Of a stretch of 64,000 bases of DNA, positions 48,227 to 59,338 are shown one piece after another (the stretch's first letter is position 1; every line of letters starts with the position of its first letter). Made by a program: the position numbers and the translations under genes. The notes beneath the pieces were generated by a model. That model made no database searches, was not told where the DNA came from, and worked only from the letters and a program-made list of their open reading frames with translations. The DNA is from Microplitis mediator (lineage: Eukaryota > Arthropoda > Insecta > Hymenoptera > Braconidae), in the NCBI RefSeq assembly GCF_029852145.1, contig NC_079972.1, forward strand, positions 13,142,986-13,206,985, written 5' to 3'.

Positions 48227-48722
48227 CACTGTAAAAAATCACCGGAGTAAGTCCAAGCGGTGTAGGTGTTAAAATCGGCGGTGTTAAATCTCAACACCGA
48301 AAGCGGTGTGAAAATAACGCCGCCGCCGGTGTAAATATTCTGTACCGGTGTTAAAAAAAATTCTCCGGTGTTAAAATAACGCCGCTGCCGGTGTAAATAT
48401 TCTTTACCGGTGTTAAAATATTTTACTTTGTGAATATTTTTACTTACTCGATCACTATACTTGTAAATAAATGATATTTTTTATTAATTTTCATAAAGAA
48501 CTGACATTTTTTGTGTTTTATAATCTTTAAAATTAATACTTTAAGCGGACGCAGTTTACCCTGCTTTTACACCGGTATTACACCGCTTTTATACTGGTTA
48601 CCCCGATTTAACACCGGTATTTTTAACACCGGTGAATTACTCCTCCTACACCGGTGTAATTTTATTTTAACATCGGGTGGAGTTAAAATGAGTCCATTTT
48701 TAACACCGCTCTTTTTAAAGTG
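48227..48722 (+). mobile_element. CACTGTAAAAA MITE built of CACCGGTGTAAA words (copy 2)
   Basis: Begins CACTGTAAAAAATCACCGGA and ends CTCTTTTTAAAGTG, TA on both sides. Same internal order as copies at 4,271 (inverted) and 62,150. It has an extra TTCTCCGGTGTTAAAATAAC word block near 48,360. Confidence 0.9.
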
Positions 48723-48827
48723 TATTTTCATCAGTTGATTTGGTAATTATTTGCATAAACATAACTGATGGAAGAAGAATAATATTTAAAGAGATAATAA
48801 TTGGTCGGGATAATTGAAATAGATGAA

Positions 48828-49007
48828 ATGGCCGAGGGAATTCTTGAGGAAGAGTATAATGTTCCTGTCGACTCATTCCAGAGATTCCAGACAAGGGAGG
48901 GTTTTCTCATCACCGACCAACGGCATCCACGGAAGACCTTTCGCCGCAAGTCAGAGATAGTCAAAGCTGCTCGAGCAACTCGACTGGCCAAAGTGAACGA
49001 CGTTTGA
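48828..49007 (+). CDS. Hypothetical short ORF of coding-like composition
   Basis: The segment is clearly less AT-rich than its surroundings and is open in one plus-strand frame from an in-frame TAA at 48,798 to TGA at 49,007. From the first ATG at 48,828 it gives 59 residues: an acidic start (MAEGILEEEY), then VDSFQRFQTREGFLITDQRH and a basic end (RKTFRRKSEIVKAARATRLA). The mix of charged helical segments looks protein-like. The antisense frame is also open (about 100 codons) but reads less naturally. No clear polypyrimidine acceptor or start context was seen. I do not recognise a family. It could be a terminal exon, a small gene or a captured gene fragment; it starts about 100 bp after a CACTG-type MITE. 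Confidence 0.33.
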   Translation: MAEGILEEEYNVPVDSFQRFQTREGFLITDQRHPRKTFRRKSEIVKAARATRLAKVNDV

Positions 49008-50959
49008 GCCCCAGTCTCATTTCCGTCGGTTCTTGTGTCTGTCGGATCTGTCATCATCCAAGTGGTATTACTGAGACACTTGTGTCACCTTGTAGGTAAA
49101 CGCTGCTATATACACAGATCAAAGACCAAATTCATTTCATTTAAGCTTACTGCCACTCATTTTATTTATTTTAATTAATTTACATAAGTGTGTACCCTAT
49201 TTTGTTATCTATTCACAATCATAATTAAGAATATATATATATTTTAATGGAGTATACTTCAAAGTACGAAGAAAGTTATCCGTAACTTTAACAAGTGCTT
49301 TTGCTAGTCATCATTTTCCCGTCAAAGAGTATACAAGTAGTTGGAGAAGGAAAACGACAGGATAAAAAGAGAAAAGTGGAGAAAACGCTGCTTTTACTCC
49401 TTCATTTTAACGTTCACATAAATGTAAACTTTAAAGATGTATATATATATATTGAAATAAGCTACGCTACGAAAACGACAACTACACTATAACATCGTTG
49501 CCGACGACGACGACGGAGGCGACGACGTTATAAGATTTGCCTTTATTACTGTCAACATGTGCTACTTTTTTCACAATTTCTGTAAGCAAAACTACTCTAC
49601 GATCAACAATACGCTATCAGTATTCACTTGGCTTGAACGCCCAAGCGACTCTTCTATTATTACCAACAAATAAGATTCTCATAAAATTATCATCTAAAAA
49701 ATCCGTGAACTTTTAGGTTTTATAAAATTACAAAAAATAGTCTGCCCAATTTACAACTTTTATAACGAGCTTGATTTTCCCAGTACTCAGCCTCGAAAGT
49801 TCGCGTATAAAGTCACTAATAACAATTATCATAAAACATTTAATTACGAATTTAAATATGGAAACAGCGATAACCGCCCGACATTTATTTATAAATTTAT
49901 GTTTATATTTATATTAATAATAACAAGTTATTTCTGAATTACTTGGAGATATTTTTATAGAAACTTACACAGGAGATCCAAGTTTTTAAAAAACAATAAT
50001 TACATTTGAAATTTTATCAACACGTAAATAGAAGTACTGATTTGGATAATGACAGGCTGTTATTAAATTATAAAACCTAGATGTCGTCTTTCCGATGTAT
50101 ATATAATATGACTCGTAGTTAATTATCTTCAATTATGAATCACAACCGTCGACGTTGGGGTTCGTTACTATTCAAACATCCGTCGGGTAGTCTCTCACTA
50201 TTATATATATCGTATATATATGTACATCATTTGTATACTTTACTACTGAACCCTCAAGGTTCGTGTGATCTTCAGTCACCTCGTAGTTTTATTGTCTAAT
50301 CGAATTAGGTATAGAAACATCGTGAGATTTTAATCTTTGCTCTGTACTAGCGAGTAAATAAATAAATAGAAACCCAAGAAAGGAACTAATGTAAGAGTCA
50401 CACAGCCAGCCCGTACTACCAAGTTACTGGAAACTTAACCAGCGCACAAAACTCAAGTTAGCCGGGAGAGAAAGATTTAACGTTACTACGCAGCATCAAG
50501 TAATTTTTTACACTCGTACTCAACTTGTAATTGTAATAAAGATTTTACCTTCTAGTACTTCCCTACTGCTTTTGCTTCTGCTTTGCTACTCTACTCGAAT
50601 GCTTACATCTATTCATTTTCGTTTCGCTTTCCGTCTACTTCTCTATATCCTATATATTTTATATTCTAAATATATATATACACACATTGTGACACAGTCG
50701 AGTGTAATTGCAATTGCCGACGCAGGTGCAATGCTTGTCGACATGTTTCATGAGACTTATATATTTAATATTATGTATAGTTATAATTTATGGATGAAAA
50801 GCTGAAGCGAATTGATGTTTTCTCACTCACTCTGGACATTTACCATTAGCTCGAAATTTAATAATACGGTACTTTAGTAAATTCAACTGTTTAACATTAG
50901 TATGCTGAGTTACTATTTAGTATATATTATATTTTACATATTTATGCTATATAAAGCAT
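49008..50959. other. No gene recognised
   Basis: CGACGACGACGACGGAGG repeat at 49,501-49,530. Unique, moderately AT-rich sequence otherwise. Confidence 0.5.
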
Positions 50960-51449
50960 TGTGAGGAACAAAAAACATTTGTATTGTGTGAAGTTATTCC
51001 TAACAGACGAAAAGTTAAAGGCCACTCTTCACAGATAGTCATCTTCATTCATCCTCATTTATTCTCATATGGGTCTGGATTCAAAAAATAAATTTTTCTC
51101 AAGACTTTTTATGGCTTTTCCTACTACAGGTCATCACCATGAACAAAAAACGTTGATATTGTGATGAGTTATTTCCAACAGATAAAAAGTTACAGGCCAC
51201 TCTTCATAGATAGACATCCTCATTTATCCTCATATGGGCCTGGTTTCGAAAAATAAATTTTTCTGAAGACTTTTTTGAATTCCTTCTATTAGAGCACGTT
51301 GTAATGAACAAAAAACGTTCATATTGTGTTGAGTTATTCCTAACAGGAGCAAAGTTACATGTCATTCTTCATAAAAAACATAGACAGTGACATCTGCCCG
51401 CATCTGCCTACATCTGTCCGACGACGATTACTCGAAAAATAAATTTTTC
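50960..51449. repeat. Satellite-like array, left part (three units of about 165-175 bp)
   Basis: Units carry AACAAAAAACGTT(G/C)ATATTGTG at about 50,968, 51,143 and 51,307, then TTATTCCTAACAG, AAAGTTACAGGCC and TCATCCTCAT with ATAAATTTTTCT. The array is resumed at about 53,429 after an insertion. Confidence 0.85.
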
Positions 51450-51723
51450 TTTATCCCTTAGTCGAAAGTACGCACTTCCCTCCCTAATTTTAAGGCCTAA
51501 AGTCTCATTTCCCTCTCCTAGTGGAGTTACACGCGCCCCACTTACATCGCCGGGAGCAAAAAATTTTTTCGTGCCTACGGAAACAGCCGGCTGCTGCCAT
51601 CTACTGAACGTCTACCACTTTATCAATAAAATTTTTGACGATAACATCATAGATCGTTGCTTTATTTATATGTACGTCAGTGTTTTTGTGTCTCGTTGTT
51701 TGTGATATTTTAAGTAAACAGTG

Positions 51724-52785
51724 TACACGGAAAGAAAATTATAGCAGCGGTTCCCATAATTTTGTGAAATTTTTTCCTATACCATCATAGGAATTACGAC
51801 CATAAATTATGGGAGCGGTTCCTATAATTATAGGAATGTTTCCCATAATTATAGGAATAGTTCCTATAATTATGGGAATGATACCCATAACACTATAGGA
51901 ATGGTTCCTATAATTATAGGAATGGTTCCTATAATTTATAGGAATACTTTCTATAATATTATGGGAATGATTCCTATAATTTATGGGAATGGTTCCTATA
52001 ATTTATAGGAACTATTCCCATAAATTATAGGAACCATTCCCATAATATTATGGGAATGGTTCCTATAATAATATGGGAACTATTCCCATAATATTATGGG
52101 AATGATTCCCATAATGCAATTGGAATGGTTCCCATACCATTATGGGAACGGTTCCCATAATATTATGGGAACCATTCCCATATCATTATGGGAACCATTC
52201 CTATAATATTATGGGAATGGTTCCCATATTATCATGAAAAAATTAATTTAAAGAAAAGTGTGGTAATCACTTCTACAATACACAGAAATATTATTAAACA
52301 TAAAAACAAAAATTCAAACATTGAAAAAAAAATCGTATTTGGCAAAAAACATTAAAATTTTTGACAAGAATTTTTTGTCAGCACAAAACATTCAAGAAAA
52401 TTCAAATTTTGGGAAATTTTTACACTATTGTGCAAAAAAAAATTTAATGATATTATAGGGATGGTTCCCATAACATTATGGGAATAGTTCCCATAATATT
52501 ATAGGAATAGTTCCTATACCAATATGGGAACCATTCCCATAATAGTATGGGAATGATTCCCATACCATTATGGGAATGGTTCCCATAATGGTATGGGAAC
52601 CATTCCTATATCATTATGGGAACCATTCCCATAATGGTATGGGAATCATTCCCATACTATTATGGGAATGGTTCCCATAATATATGGGAACCATCCCTAT
52701 AGTAGTATAGGTACTGTTCCCATACCATTATGGGAACCATTCCCATAATGCATAGGAAAACTTCCCATAATTTTCTTTCCGTGTA
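51724..52785 (-). mobile_element. TACACGG-clan foldback element of ATTATGGGAAC words (copy B, inverted)
   Basis: This is the reverse complement of the element at 11,556-12,457, with the same core (about 52,235-52,450) and the same asymmetric tips (ATAGCAGCGG at one end, GGGAAGTTTTCC at the other). It is about 160 bp longer because one arm (52,450-52,766) has more words than its counterpart. Confidence 0.93.
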
Positions 52786-52799
52786 CTTGCAATAATAAA

Positions 52800-52973
52800 A
52801 TGACTGAAAAAGTATCATCTGATGACTCTATGGACGAAAATGAGGTGATAAAAGATTTTGATGCAGAGGCGAGGTTAATTATTGAAAGTTTATGTATTCA
52901 TTTATATATTATTTATTGGCAGGAAAAAAATCTTGTTCATAGGCATAAATTTATTTCTTTCGAAAAAAAATAA
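52800..52973 (+). CDS. Hypothetical N-terminal exon or short ORF
   Basis: An ATG 15 bases past a TACACGG foldback element opens 57 codons. The first 30 residues read like a real acidic N-terminus (MTEKVSSDDSMDENEVIKDF, then DAEARLIIE). After that the sequence becomes AT-rich and random-looking, so a splice donor around 52,888 (GAAA/GTTTATG) or truncation is likely. Upstream of the foldback, 51,470-51,720 resembles a 5' UTR or promoter of mixed composition. The ORF sits in a roughly 2-kb insertion that interrupts a satellite array, so it may be the 5' end of a mobile-element gene or a captured host gene. Function unknown. Confidence 0.3.
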   Translation: MTEKVSSDDSMDENEVIKDFDAEARLIIESLCIHLYIIYWQEKNLVHRHKFISFEKK

Positions 52974-53020
52974 TTATTTTTTATTTTTATTTTTTTTAAG
53001 TATAATTATGTCTTTTTTTT

Positions 53021-53110
53021 GTTTTGTTTTTGATGCCTGCCCCCGCCGACCAGACGCACTCGCTTCGCTCGTGCTTTCAAATGTCGCGGGGCAGGCATCA
53101 AAAACGCAAC
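53021..53110. repeat. GC-rich hairpin with GATGCCTGCCCC stem
   Basis: GTTTTTGATGCCTGCCCC pairs with GGGGCAGGCATCAAAAACGC around a loop that itself contains a smaller hairpin (GCACTCGCTTCGCTCGTGC, 53,056-53,074). Its GC content stands out against the poly-A/T-rich surroundings. Confidence 0.88.
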
Positions 53111-53309
53111 AAAAAAAAAAAAGGGAGACGGAAAAAAATTAAAGTTTTATGTATGTCCGAAAGAGGCGCGTCAATAGGGAGCAAATAAAAAAAACATGGC
53201 CGACCTGTCAGCTGAAGGCAGAACGTGGTTGTGTTGTTTATAGTATTCAAAAATGTAATTAATAAACGTACTTTCGACCAGGTATAAAGAAAAATCGTAT
53301 ACACCACAC

Positions 53310-53406
53310 GGGAAGATAGTTAAAAGCCCTGCCCTGTGTGTCATGATGCCCTCGGCTTCGCCTCGGGCATCATATCACACAGGGCAGGAATTTCAACTTT
53401 CTTCCC
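53310..53406. repeat. GC-rich hairpin with CCTGCCCTGTGTG stem
   Basis: GGGAAGATAGTTAAAAGCCC continuing through TGCCCTGTGTGTCATGATGCC pairs over about 42 positions with the right arm ending AACTTTCTTCCC. The tip is CTCGGCTTCGCCTC. It shares the GATGCC/GGCATC theme and a CTTCGC tip with the hairpin 200 bp upstream. Confidence 0.88.
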
Positions 53407-53428
53407 TTGTAGTGTAATATACTATTTC

Positions 53429-53920
53429 TTAGGACTTTCTAGGGTTTCTTCTACTAGAGGACATCATAATGAACAAAAAACGTTTATATTGTGATGGGTT
53501 ATTCCCAACAGGAGCAAAGTTACGGGGTACTCGTCATAGGAAATCATGAACTGCCTCATCCTCATTTATCTTCATTTATCCTCATATGGGTCTGAACTCA
53601 GAAAATAAATTTTTCTTAGGACTTTTTAGGGTTTCTTCTACTAGAGGCCATCATAATGAACAAAAAACGTTTATATTGTGATAATTTATTCCCAACAGAA
53701 GCAAAGTTACGGGCTTCTCTTCATAAAAAGACATAGACGTCGCCTACTCTAATCCTCCCTCATTTTCCCTGCTTCGACACGGCATCATAATTCAAAAATA
53801 AAATTTTTCTCCTAACTTTTTGGAGTTTCTCCCACTAGAGGACACCATAATAAACAAAAAACGTTAATATTCTGTGGAGTTATTCCTGACAGGAGCAAAT
53901 CTACGGGGCCCTTAAAAAAA
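53429..53920. repeat. Satellite-like array, right part (three units)
   Basis: The same unit recurs with AACAAAAAACGTTTATATTG at about 53,473, 53,659 and 53,853 and GGACTTTTTAGGGTTTCTTC between them. The first right-hand unit picks up where the unit broken near 51,450 stops. Confidence 0.85.
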
Positions 53921-55000
53921 AAACAGATTGGCAGCTTCATCCCCATTTGTACTTCTTCACATACGAGCGAAGGCGCTCAAATTTCCCGAATTTGATACAT
54001 CGCACTTATATAAATGCATACATATCTATACACGGAATAAACACCTGGTTATTGTATCGTTGATATAAATTATGAACGTTCAAGAAGATTGATAAATGCA
54101 TATTCGCAGAATGTTATAACGGTGTTTGAATATTGACGATTCAGCAAACAATGTATATGGGGAATAATCCAAACCACTGGCATATCTATTTTCCTAATGT
54201 GTTGCCGAACTACTAGTGTAGTGGGAAAGCTTTCAATTGCGTTTCTGAATATCGGTTCGTGAATTCCTACAACAGCTAGTGCAAGTGCTTCTCAATAGTT
54301 TGCCAAAACTGACGACATATATATATGGCTAGATATATATATCTATTGGTATACATGCATGTATACTTGTGTATCAATTGCCAACGAGAAATCATAAATG
54401 ATTGAAAGTTGTAATAAAGTTGCCAACAATTTACTTTGTATCTATTAAATTCAGTCAATTATTCATGTTAAAAAAATTTATACTTAGATGTATATATAGA
54501 TATATATATATTTTTTGGATTTTATCTATATAAGTGCATTGTACTGTGTTAGTAAGCACAATAATGCTTGATATTGTTTTTATTATTTTTTATAGCTCGG
54601 AAAATATATTATGACAAAAAAAGGCAATTGAATACTCTAGGGCAATAAAAAACACGGAGCGATATATTTTTAAAACCAATTGCTAGTATACTTTTTATCG
54701 CACGCAGTTTATAATACATCATCGAAACAATTTTATTTTACATAAAACATCAACTGTCGATGTATAATACAAAATAATGTAATTAAATACAGTTTTAATT
54801 TTATTTTATAAAATTGAAAAATATATATATGTATGCGAAAAAATAGAATGACATCAAAATATGAACAGAGAAATGTACGGGAAAAATAGTTATTGAAAAT
54901 TGCTGTGATCTAGGGACAAAGTGGGCTGATGGAAATTTTTTATTAGAATTTTTGAAGCTGTTGAAAAATTAATAACTATTATTTGAATCAAGTGAAATAT
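53921..55000. other. AT-rich, nothing recognised
   Basis: TA/GATA simple stretches around 54,318-54,345 and 54,490-54,515 only. Confidence 0.55.
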
Positions 55001-55483
55001 TTACCCGAGTCAAAAAACAAATTCGCATTTAAGTCTCAAAGTTCTCAATGAGGTTTTTGAGGATCAATTTAGAATTTTGAGGCTGACAACAGTATAGAAA
55101 GTTATCCTGGTTTAGTCCTCAAAGTAGTAGTTACGACCAATTTTACCACTTTGAGGACTAAACTGGAATAACATAATCTGGATTAGAGCCTCAAAATACT
55201 CAAAACATACAGGAATACTTTTATCCGCATTTGAACCTCAAAAGTTTTATTTGACGTATTCTCTCCCCACCCTTTTCTATCTAAAATTTTTCAAAGTCCG
55301 AAGTATAACTTTTCATTCGTTGAGGATTTTGAGGCCTTAGTTATAATTCAAAATTTAGACCTCATAGTTCTCATTGAGGATTTTGAGTACTAAAGTAGAG
55401 TTACTTTCTGGACGGCAAATAAAACATCAAAGGAATTAAAGCTCTTGAGGACTAAACTATAATTTGTTTTTTGACTCGGGTTA
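55001..55483. mobile_element. CCCGAGTCAAAAAACAAATT element of GAGGACTAAA words (copy 1)
   Basis: Ends CCCGAGTCAAAAAACAAATT and its complement, with TTA on both outer sides. The inside repeats TTTGAGG, CTCAAA and GTTTAGTCCTC words in both orientations. A second copy lies at 56,539-57,015. Confidence 0.9.
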
Positions 55484-56268
55484 GTTCTAGCAAATGAATA
55501 TATTTTGTCGTAAATGAGTATTCTGATTAAAGTTCAAACTTAATCGGTTTACTTGTGACAAATATTTATTTTCATCAGTGTAATCAAAATAATTTATTAC
55601 ACTGTTTTTAGTCATTTTTATTACTCTGCCTTCATTTATTTAAAAACTTGACAAACAAATATAATAATTTTGATAATTAAATTCTCAACTGAACCGTAAC
55701 TAGACAGCGAGAAAAAAAAAGTTTAATTAATATATTTTATACTGATAATTACCCAATATTATGTTTAATTTTTTGTGTCGAGGTTTTATTTCCCGCGATT
55801 TTTTAAAATTTTTTATACTGGCCATCGTTTTGCCCGAAATTGTTCGGGAATTGGAATAATTAATTTATTGGAAAAGTATTAAAATTTCATTTACACTTCG
55901 ATAAATAATTATATGAATGTGATACTTTAAAATAAAATAAATTTTAAAAAACTTAATTAGTATAATATACTGTTACAGAATACTGCGAATTAAAAATTCA
56001 AATTTATTAGATCCCTTTAATTCCTTCTCCTCGTAACTAGAAAAAAATATATTTTTTATCTATATCGTGTAGAATATTTACCTCCCTAATAAATTTTCCT
56101 GGATTGGTATTTCATTACACAAGAACGTGAATTTATTAAAAGTAATTAAAACCGTGAATTGAATCTTGAAATAAATATTTGTTCAAATTTCCTGCTTCAA
56201 ATATTTTAAAAGTAAAAAAAAAAATTCTGTTTGAGCAACTCTAATATATATGTATATATTAATTTCAG

Positions 56269-56394
56269 ATGCAAAGGAACACTAGAGTATGTTCATCTTT
56301 CATGTTTGGAACGGTGGTTAAACCAGTCTTGTCGTAACCACTGTGAGTTGTGTCGCTACCGTTTCAATGCTGTAGAGACGCCTCGTTATCACTG
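56269..56394 (+). CDS. MARCH-type E3 ubiquitin ligase, exon with second half of RING-CH
   Basis: This exon encodes the C-terminal half of a RING-CH (C4HC3) zinc finger, which recruits the E2 enzyme in membrane-anchored MARCH ubiquitin ligases. The protein reads CKGTLEYVHLSCLERWLN, then a CELC pair and YRFN. The metal ligands visible are C1, H9, C12, C25 and C28 of the exon product. The spacing and the HxxCLxRW core are diagnostic of MARCH proteins rather than ordinary RINGs. The acceptor is TTAATTTCAG/A, with one base completing a codon begun upstream; the donor is CACTG/GTGAGT. The exon is 126 nt. It continues in phase into the exon at 59,339, where the split codon becomes Trp. The exon supplying the first CxxC and the first cysteine of the CxC was not found upstream, so it may be short, distant or outside the window. 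Two CACTG/CCCGAG-type MITEs sit in the downstream intron within about 100 bp of the donor. Confidence 0.93.
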
Positions 56395-56487
56395 GTGAGT
56401 AATTACACGCGAGAAACAAAAGGCTAACTATATACGTTATACTTCGAAATGAGAGTAGGGTTTCACTTTGTTGGATATAGAAACCTG

Positions 56488-57252
56488 TACACTGTAAAAA
56501 ATCCTGAGTGAATTCGGAGCGATTACGGATTTTGTTTTCCGAGTCAAAAAACAAATTCGGATTCAAGTCTCAAAGTTTTCAATGAGGTTTTTGAGGATCA
56601 ATTTAGAATTTTAAGATTGACAATAGAATAGAAAGTTGTCCTAGTTTAGTCCTCAAAGTAATAGTGACGAATCATTTTACCACTTTGAGGACTAAACTGG
56701 AATAACATAATTTGGGTCAGAGCCTCAAAATACTCAAAACATACAGGAATAATTTTATCTGCATTTGAACCTCAAAAGTCTCATTCGACGTTTTCTCTCC
56801 CTCCCTTTTCTATTTGAAATTTTTAAAAGTCTGAACTATAACTTTTCATTCGTTGAGGATTTTGAGGCCTTAGTTATGATTCAAAATTTAGACCTCATAG
56901 TTCTCATTGATAATTTTGAATACTAAAGTAGAGTTACTTTCTGGGCGGCAAATAAAACATCAAAGGAATCGAGGCTTCTGAGGACTAAACTAGAATTTGT
57001 TTTTTGACTCGGGTTAAAACTAAATTCCCTGTCACTCGGAGTTCCGGAGTTCAAAAAAAAATCACTCCGCATACGGAGTAAATAAGGAGTTTATTTTTTC
57101 AGTCCTATGATTTTGGAGTAATCTGGATTTTATTTGAATCCACATTCACTTCAACATCAAAATAAACTCCAAGGAGGTTAAATAAATAGACATCTGCTCC
57201 AAATTCACCCCGGATTTGATTCGCGTTTACTTCACAAACTTTTTACCGTGTG
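56488..57252. mobile_element. CACTGTAAAAA MITE of ACTCCG words, split by a nested element
   Basis: Begins TACACTGTAAAAAATCCTGA; the right end contains GTTTACTTCACAAACTTTTT and ACCGTGTG. CACTCGGAGTTCCGGAGTT matches 37,440-37,460. The nested CCCGAGTC element separates its halves. It lies in the MARCH intron, starting 94 bp after the donor. Confidence 0.8.
56539..57015. mobile_element. CCGAGTCAAAAAACAAATTC element (copy 2, nested)
   Basis: Same orientation and internal order as 55,001-55,483, with scattered substitutions. It is inserted in the ACTCCG-word MITE. Confidence 0.88.
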
Positions 57253-58864
57253 TATATACGGTAGTCTTTATAAGAAAACAAAAATAAAAAGAAGACTAGC
57301 AGTAGTATGAACCGGAAGGTAATTTGTCGGGAAGTAATCGACAGTTCTCACTTACTCATTCACCTGTTTTTTTTTATTCTCTCTCTTCTCAGTCACTCTT
57401 CCGCGGAACTATCAAGGTAACAACTATATAGCTGGTATCAGTTTCAGCTGCTGTGAGATTTTGAAGCTCACAGGAATCTGTCGGGCCATCAGACACAGTT
57501 CGTGCTCCGTTAAGCGGTAAACGGTGTAGGTACAGTAGTGTGGTTCACATGGAAGATTGATCGAAGTCGCAAACGAGTTTAACACCTCAACGGTGCTATG
57601 TAGTAGTATATATTTACTTGTTAAAGAGTGAATATGAGTCATATAAAAAGGATGTCAATATTTGGCTTGATTTGTTGTTTTATACCTCGATTTTTATTTC
57701 AACATTTGACAAGTCAGAGTAATTTTATTTTTGTTCATGATAAATTTTATCTGTTATGGCTTTTTTATTACGTCAGAATAAATTAATTATTAGCGGACAG
57801 AAAAAATTTAATTGTATTTGTCTGTAAAGCTCATAGGATTTAAACTGTTTTAGAGACACGAGTTACTTCAGTAGAACATTTAATATGTAATTACGCTTTT
57901 TTTAGAAAAGTAGAAAATACATGAAATTTAAATGGAATATTTTTTTTTTTTTCGAGATCTTTTTTTGCTGTACCCGCACAAAAAAATCTATAAATAACAT
58001 AAATGTCCCATATAGCCGATACATTGATGCATATATGTCATATATATATTTTTTTGTGTAGGTAAACTTATGCGTTGACTGAAATTTAATTAGCAATTGG
58101 TAGAATTTCTCGAAACTCATTTTTTATTACGAAATTTTGAGTCTTCGCTCGAAAATCTTATTGGCGGGAGCCAAAAACGGTTTAAAAAAATTATCAGGAT
58201 CTAAAACAAGTTGAAGAACAGCACCAAGATAGCGGGGTATCAAAAAAATGGAAATTACTACTGAAAATTAGATAGAAATGTTCGGATATTGTGTTAGAAT
58301 ATTCATTTGATAGAAAAAAAGCTCGTGTATCAAGAAATGGCGGGAAAATTAAATTATCGCGGCCGTGAGTTAAATATCAAATGTGTCTATTTTATTGAAA
58401 CTATAAAAGCTCCGTTAAAATCAATAAAATATATTTAGAACTGATATTATCTTAAATTTTCCAATCATTTCCATTCCCTAAATGACAGAAAAAATTTTTG
58501 GTGTCACATCAAACCCTAATATGAATACTTCCAAAAAATTGAACTTCCACATGTAATATTAATTATAACTGCTTAAAGTTTTCCTATTCTTTGATCCAGT
58601 GTACGAGTTTTTCAATTTCCGGCTAATGATGAACTTTAATCCGTCAGTTTATGTACAGCTTCTTGCTGAAATTACTCATCTATTCAACTATTGCCGGTAT
58701 TCAAAGTACTTCACCTCGCAGTAATTATTTCCAAAATAGTTTCCAACATTCAATCTTAAATATATCAGTTATAATTCTCGACGTCGTTACAGAAAACCCA
58801 CAAAAATAAAATTCCATTGGATAAATTTCTTTCAGTCTAATATATCGACTGGAAAATTTATTAT
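57253..58864 (+). other. MARCH intron, no feature
   Basis: Part of the intron 56,395-59,338. The stretch 57,400-57,650 is less AT-rich but not recognisably coding. Confidence 0.55.
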
Positions 58865-59148
58865 AAGGTAAGACGGCTGCCCAATTTCAAAACACAATAA
58901 CTGAAAAAAAATATAATTTTTGAAATATGTAATGAATCATATTTACAAGACTCTACTGAAACTAAAAATACTAAAAAAATAATTTTGAAAAAATTGTCCC
59001 TTACTGTGTTTTGAAATTGGGCACCCGAAGAGACCTAGTACTCGATCACTCATATATTAATATATCTATATTCACTAAATATAGATATACAAATACATTT
59101 AGTGATCGAGTACTAGTTCCCTGATCTAGTATTAGGTCTTTTACCTCA
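58865..59148. mobile_element. Nested inverted repeats in the MARCH intron
   Basis: Outer pair AGGTAAGACGGCTG and TAGGTCTTTTACCT; left inner pair GCCCAATTTCAAAACACA (58,879) with TGTGTTTTGAAATTGGGC (59,012); right inner palindrome CTAGTACTCGATCACT (59,036) with AGTGATCGAGTACTAG (59,099-59,114) around AATATATCTATATTCACT. Probably two small palindromic insertions in one element. Confidence 0.65.
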
Positions 59149-59338
59149 CATATAAACATATATCAAATAAATTTATCACATTTCCATCATAATGTTTCAT
59201 ATATATTAATAGATATTTTCATTAGATCATAATTATTTCAAGTTTGCACTTTTGGTAGTTCAAAATTTTTTTTTTTACTATCCACCTCAAAAAAAAATTG
59301 TTGACAAATTTATGAATACATAAGCTTATATTTTATAG

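Larger units (their letters stand above)
51450..53428. mobile_element. About 2-kb composite insertion in the satellite array
   Basis: The array is interrupted after ATAAATTTTTCTT and resumes at AGGACTTTCTAGGG. The inserted DNA holds a segment resembling a 5' UTR or promoter (51,470-51,720), a TACACGG foldback (51,724-52,785), the start of an ORF (52,800), two GC-rich hairpins (53,021 and 53,310), and a short ATG frame at 53,197-53,244 (MADLSAEGRTWLCCL). No clear terminal repeats were seen at the borders, so its class is open. Confidence 0.5.

Noticed and set aside
56318..56566. Minus-strand ORF over the RING-CH exon
   Set aside because: It is the shadow of the plus-strand MARCH exon, whose zinc ligands and splice sites are clear.
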